Origin: Tullyiplasma multilocale ATCC 49900
GTDB lineage: Bacteria > Bacillota_I > Bacilli_A > Mycoplasmatales > Mycoplasmataceae
Assembly (NCBI RefSeq): GCF_000483165.1
Contig: NZ_KI519557.1
Coordinates: 1 to 64,000, forward strand
Length of the DNA: 64,000 bases
Direction: 5' to 3'
Shown in pieces: positions 63,363-64,000 of this stretch. The position numbers were made by a program, and so were the translations under genes. Every line of letters starts with the position of its first letter. Positions within the stretch are counted from its first letter, which is position 1. A model generated the notes under the pieces. The model saw only the letters and a program-made list of their open reading frames with translations, was not told the DNA's origin and ran no database searches.

Positions 63363-64000
63363 AAATAAGGCTAGGGTATTTGGTAAGTTGTTTAAGGCAC
63401 AACTCTTGAATTACTTTACCGATCCTACAAATATTGTATTGAACTTCGTAATTACATCAGTTACCATGTTGGGGTGGGTTGCATTGAAACCAGTTGGAAC
63501 AGATGGCTTTTCATCTGATCCATTCGTTTTAGCAAGTGCGATTGCGATAAGTTCAATTAGAAATTCTCAGCATACTTTAACTACAATTATGTCTGATTGA
63601 AGAGACAAGAGATTTTTCAAAAAGATATCAGCAACACCTGTATCTAACTATTTAACGTATAGTTGTATATTTGTGTTTAATTGATTCATAAATATATTAA
63701 TGTTTGCAGTACTTTTTGGCTTAGGGATGATATTTGAGTCACAAAGAGCTGTATTATACAAAGTGGATATTCTCCCGTTCATAATAGGGTTTATCTTAAA
63801 TGTAGTTTTATCAAACGTGATGGCATTAGTGATTGTCCAAATATTTAAAAATAGTCAATTTGCAGCCATTGTGACAATGCTTTCTTACTTCTTACCGATG
63901 TATCTATTAGGACTTGGTATTCCTTGAAATGTTGTTGGTCAAATTAAAGAGTTAAATATTGTTATGTATTTATTCCCACATAGATATCCGTTGAACCTAA
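63352..64000 (+). CDS. ABC-2-type permease, cut by the window end
   Basis: The first 216 residues of a membrane protein of the ABC-2 export type: a short basic N-terminus (RNKARVFGKLFKAQLLNYF), then five hydrophobic segments. The loop ISATPVSNYLTY resembles the coupling region of the family (RxxxTPxS). TGA is Trp. The start lies inside the upstream ATPase gene (ATGCAAAATAG overlap). It continues past base 64000, so the stop and final segment are not seen. Confidence 0.8.

Overview
The window reads as one piece of an AT-rich Mollicutes chromosome, most likely from the Spiroplasma/Mesoplasma/Entomoplasma branch. The clearest sign is that UGA is tryptophan: nearly every conserved protein (thioredoxin WCGPC, PotA, MgtA, LepA, enolase, ThrS, FruA) is intact only if in-frame TGA is read as Trp. 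All coordinates here therefore run through TGA and end at TAA or TAG. The order of the nine-gene tRNA block, the glycolysis- and PTS-centred metabolism, and the lack of visible wall or respiratory genes fit the same group. I cannot assign a species from sequence alone.

Layout. 1-4.4 kb: end of an rRNA operon (5S), two HAD phosphatases, thioredoxin, and between them an unusual array of six micro-ORFs (15-20 aa) separated by repeated, apparently structured RNA spacers. 4.4-7.8 kb: an NAD(P)-binding protein and an aldo/keto reductase, then a MerR regulator and a short-chain dehydrogenase diverging from a pair of identical MerR-type promoters. 7.8-13 kb: polyamine importer potA-potB-potCD, in which permease and binding protein are fused. 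13-14.2 kb: tRNA cluster. 14.3-17.5 kb: tpiA, HAD phosphatase, gpmI. 17.5-20.6 kb: an acidic/proline-rich leader peptide followed by mgtA. 20.6-29.1 kb: RhaD-like aldolase, tsaE-tsaB, two PAP2 membrane phosphatases (one with a frameshift at an A8 tract), tRNA-Ser, a possible DarT-like protein, proS, rnhA and a lipase-like hydrolase. 29-38 kb: lepA, an S66-like peptidase, typA, eno, a third PAP2 protein, ruvX and hpt. 38-48 kb: pnuC, pfkA-pyk, tkt, a B3/B4-domain protein and T-box-controlled thrS. 48-52.8 kb: a fourth PAP2 protein, an ABC exporter and a TPP-riboswitch-controlled thiT. 52.8-60.1 kb: fruR-fruK-fruA, an oxidoreductase, ptsI and crr. 60.1-64 kb: infC-rpmI-rplT with its leader, a small Cys/His protein, and a degenerate ABC ATPase with a permease cut by the window end.

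Together these genes describe a fermentative parasite or commensal: fructose enters by FruA, is phosphorylated by FruK, and flows through PfkA, TpiA, GpmI, Eno and Pyk, while PtsI and Crr supply PTS phosphate. Polyamines, Mg2+, thiamine and nicotinamide riboside are imported. Regulation seen in the sequence is largely RNA-based: T-box, TPP riboswitch, ribosomal-protein leader, a probable Mg2+-sensing leader peptide, and the micro-ORF array, which is the best candidate for something undescribed.
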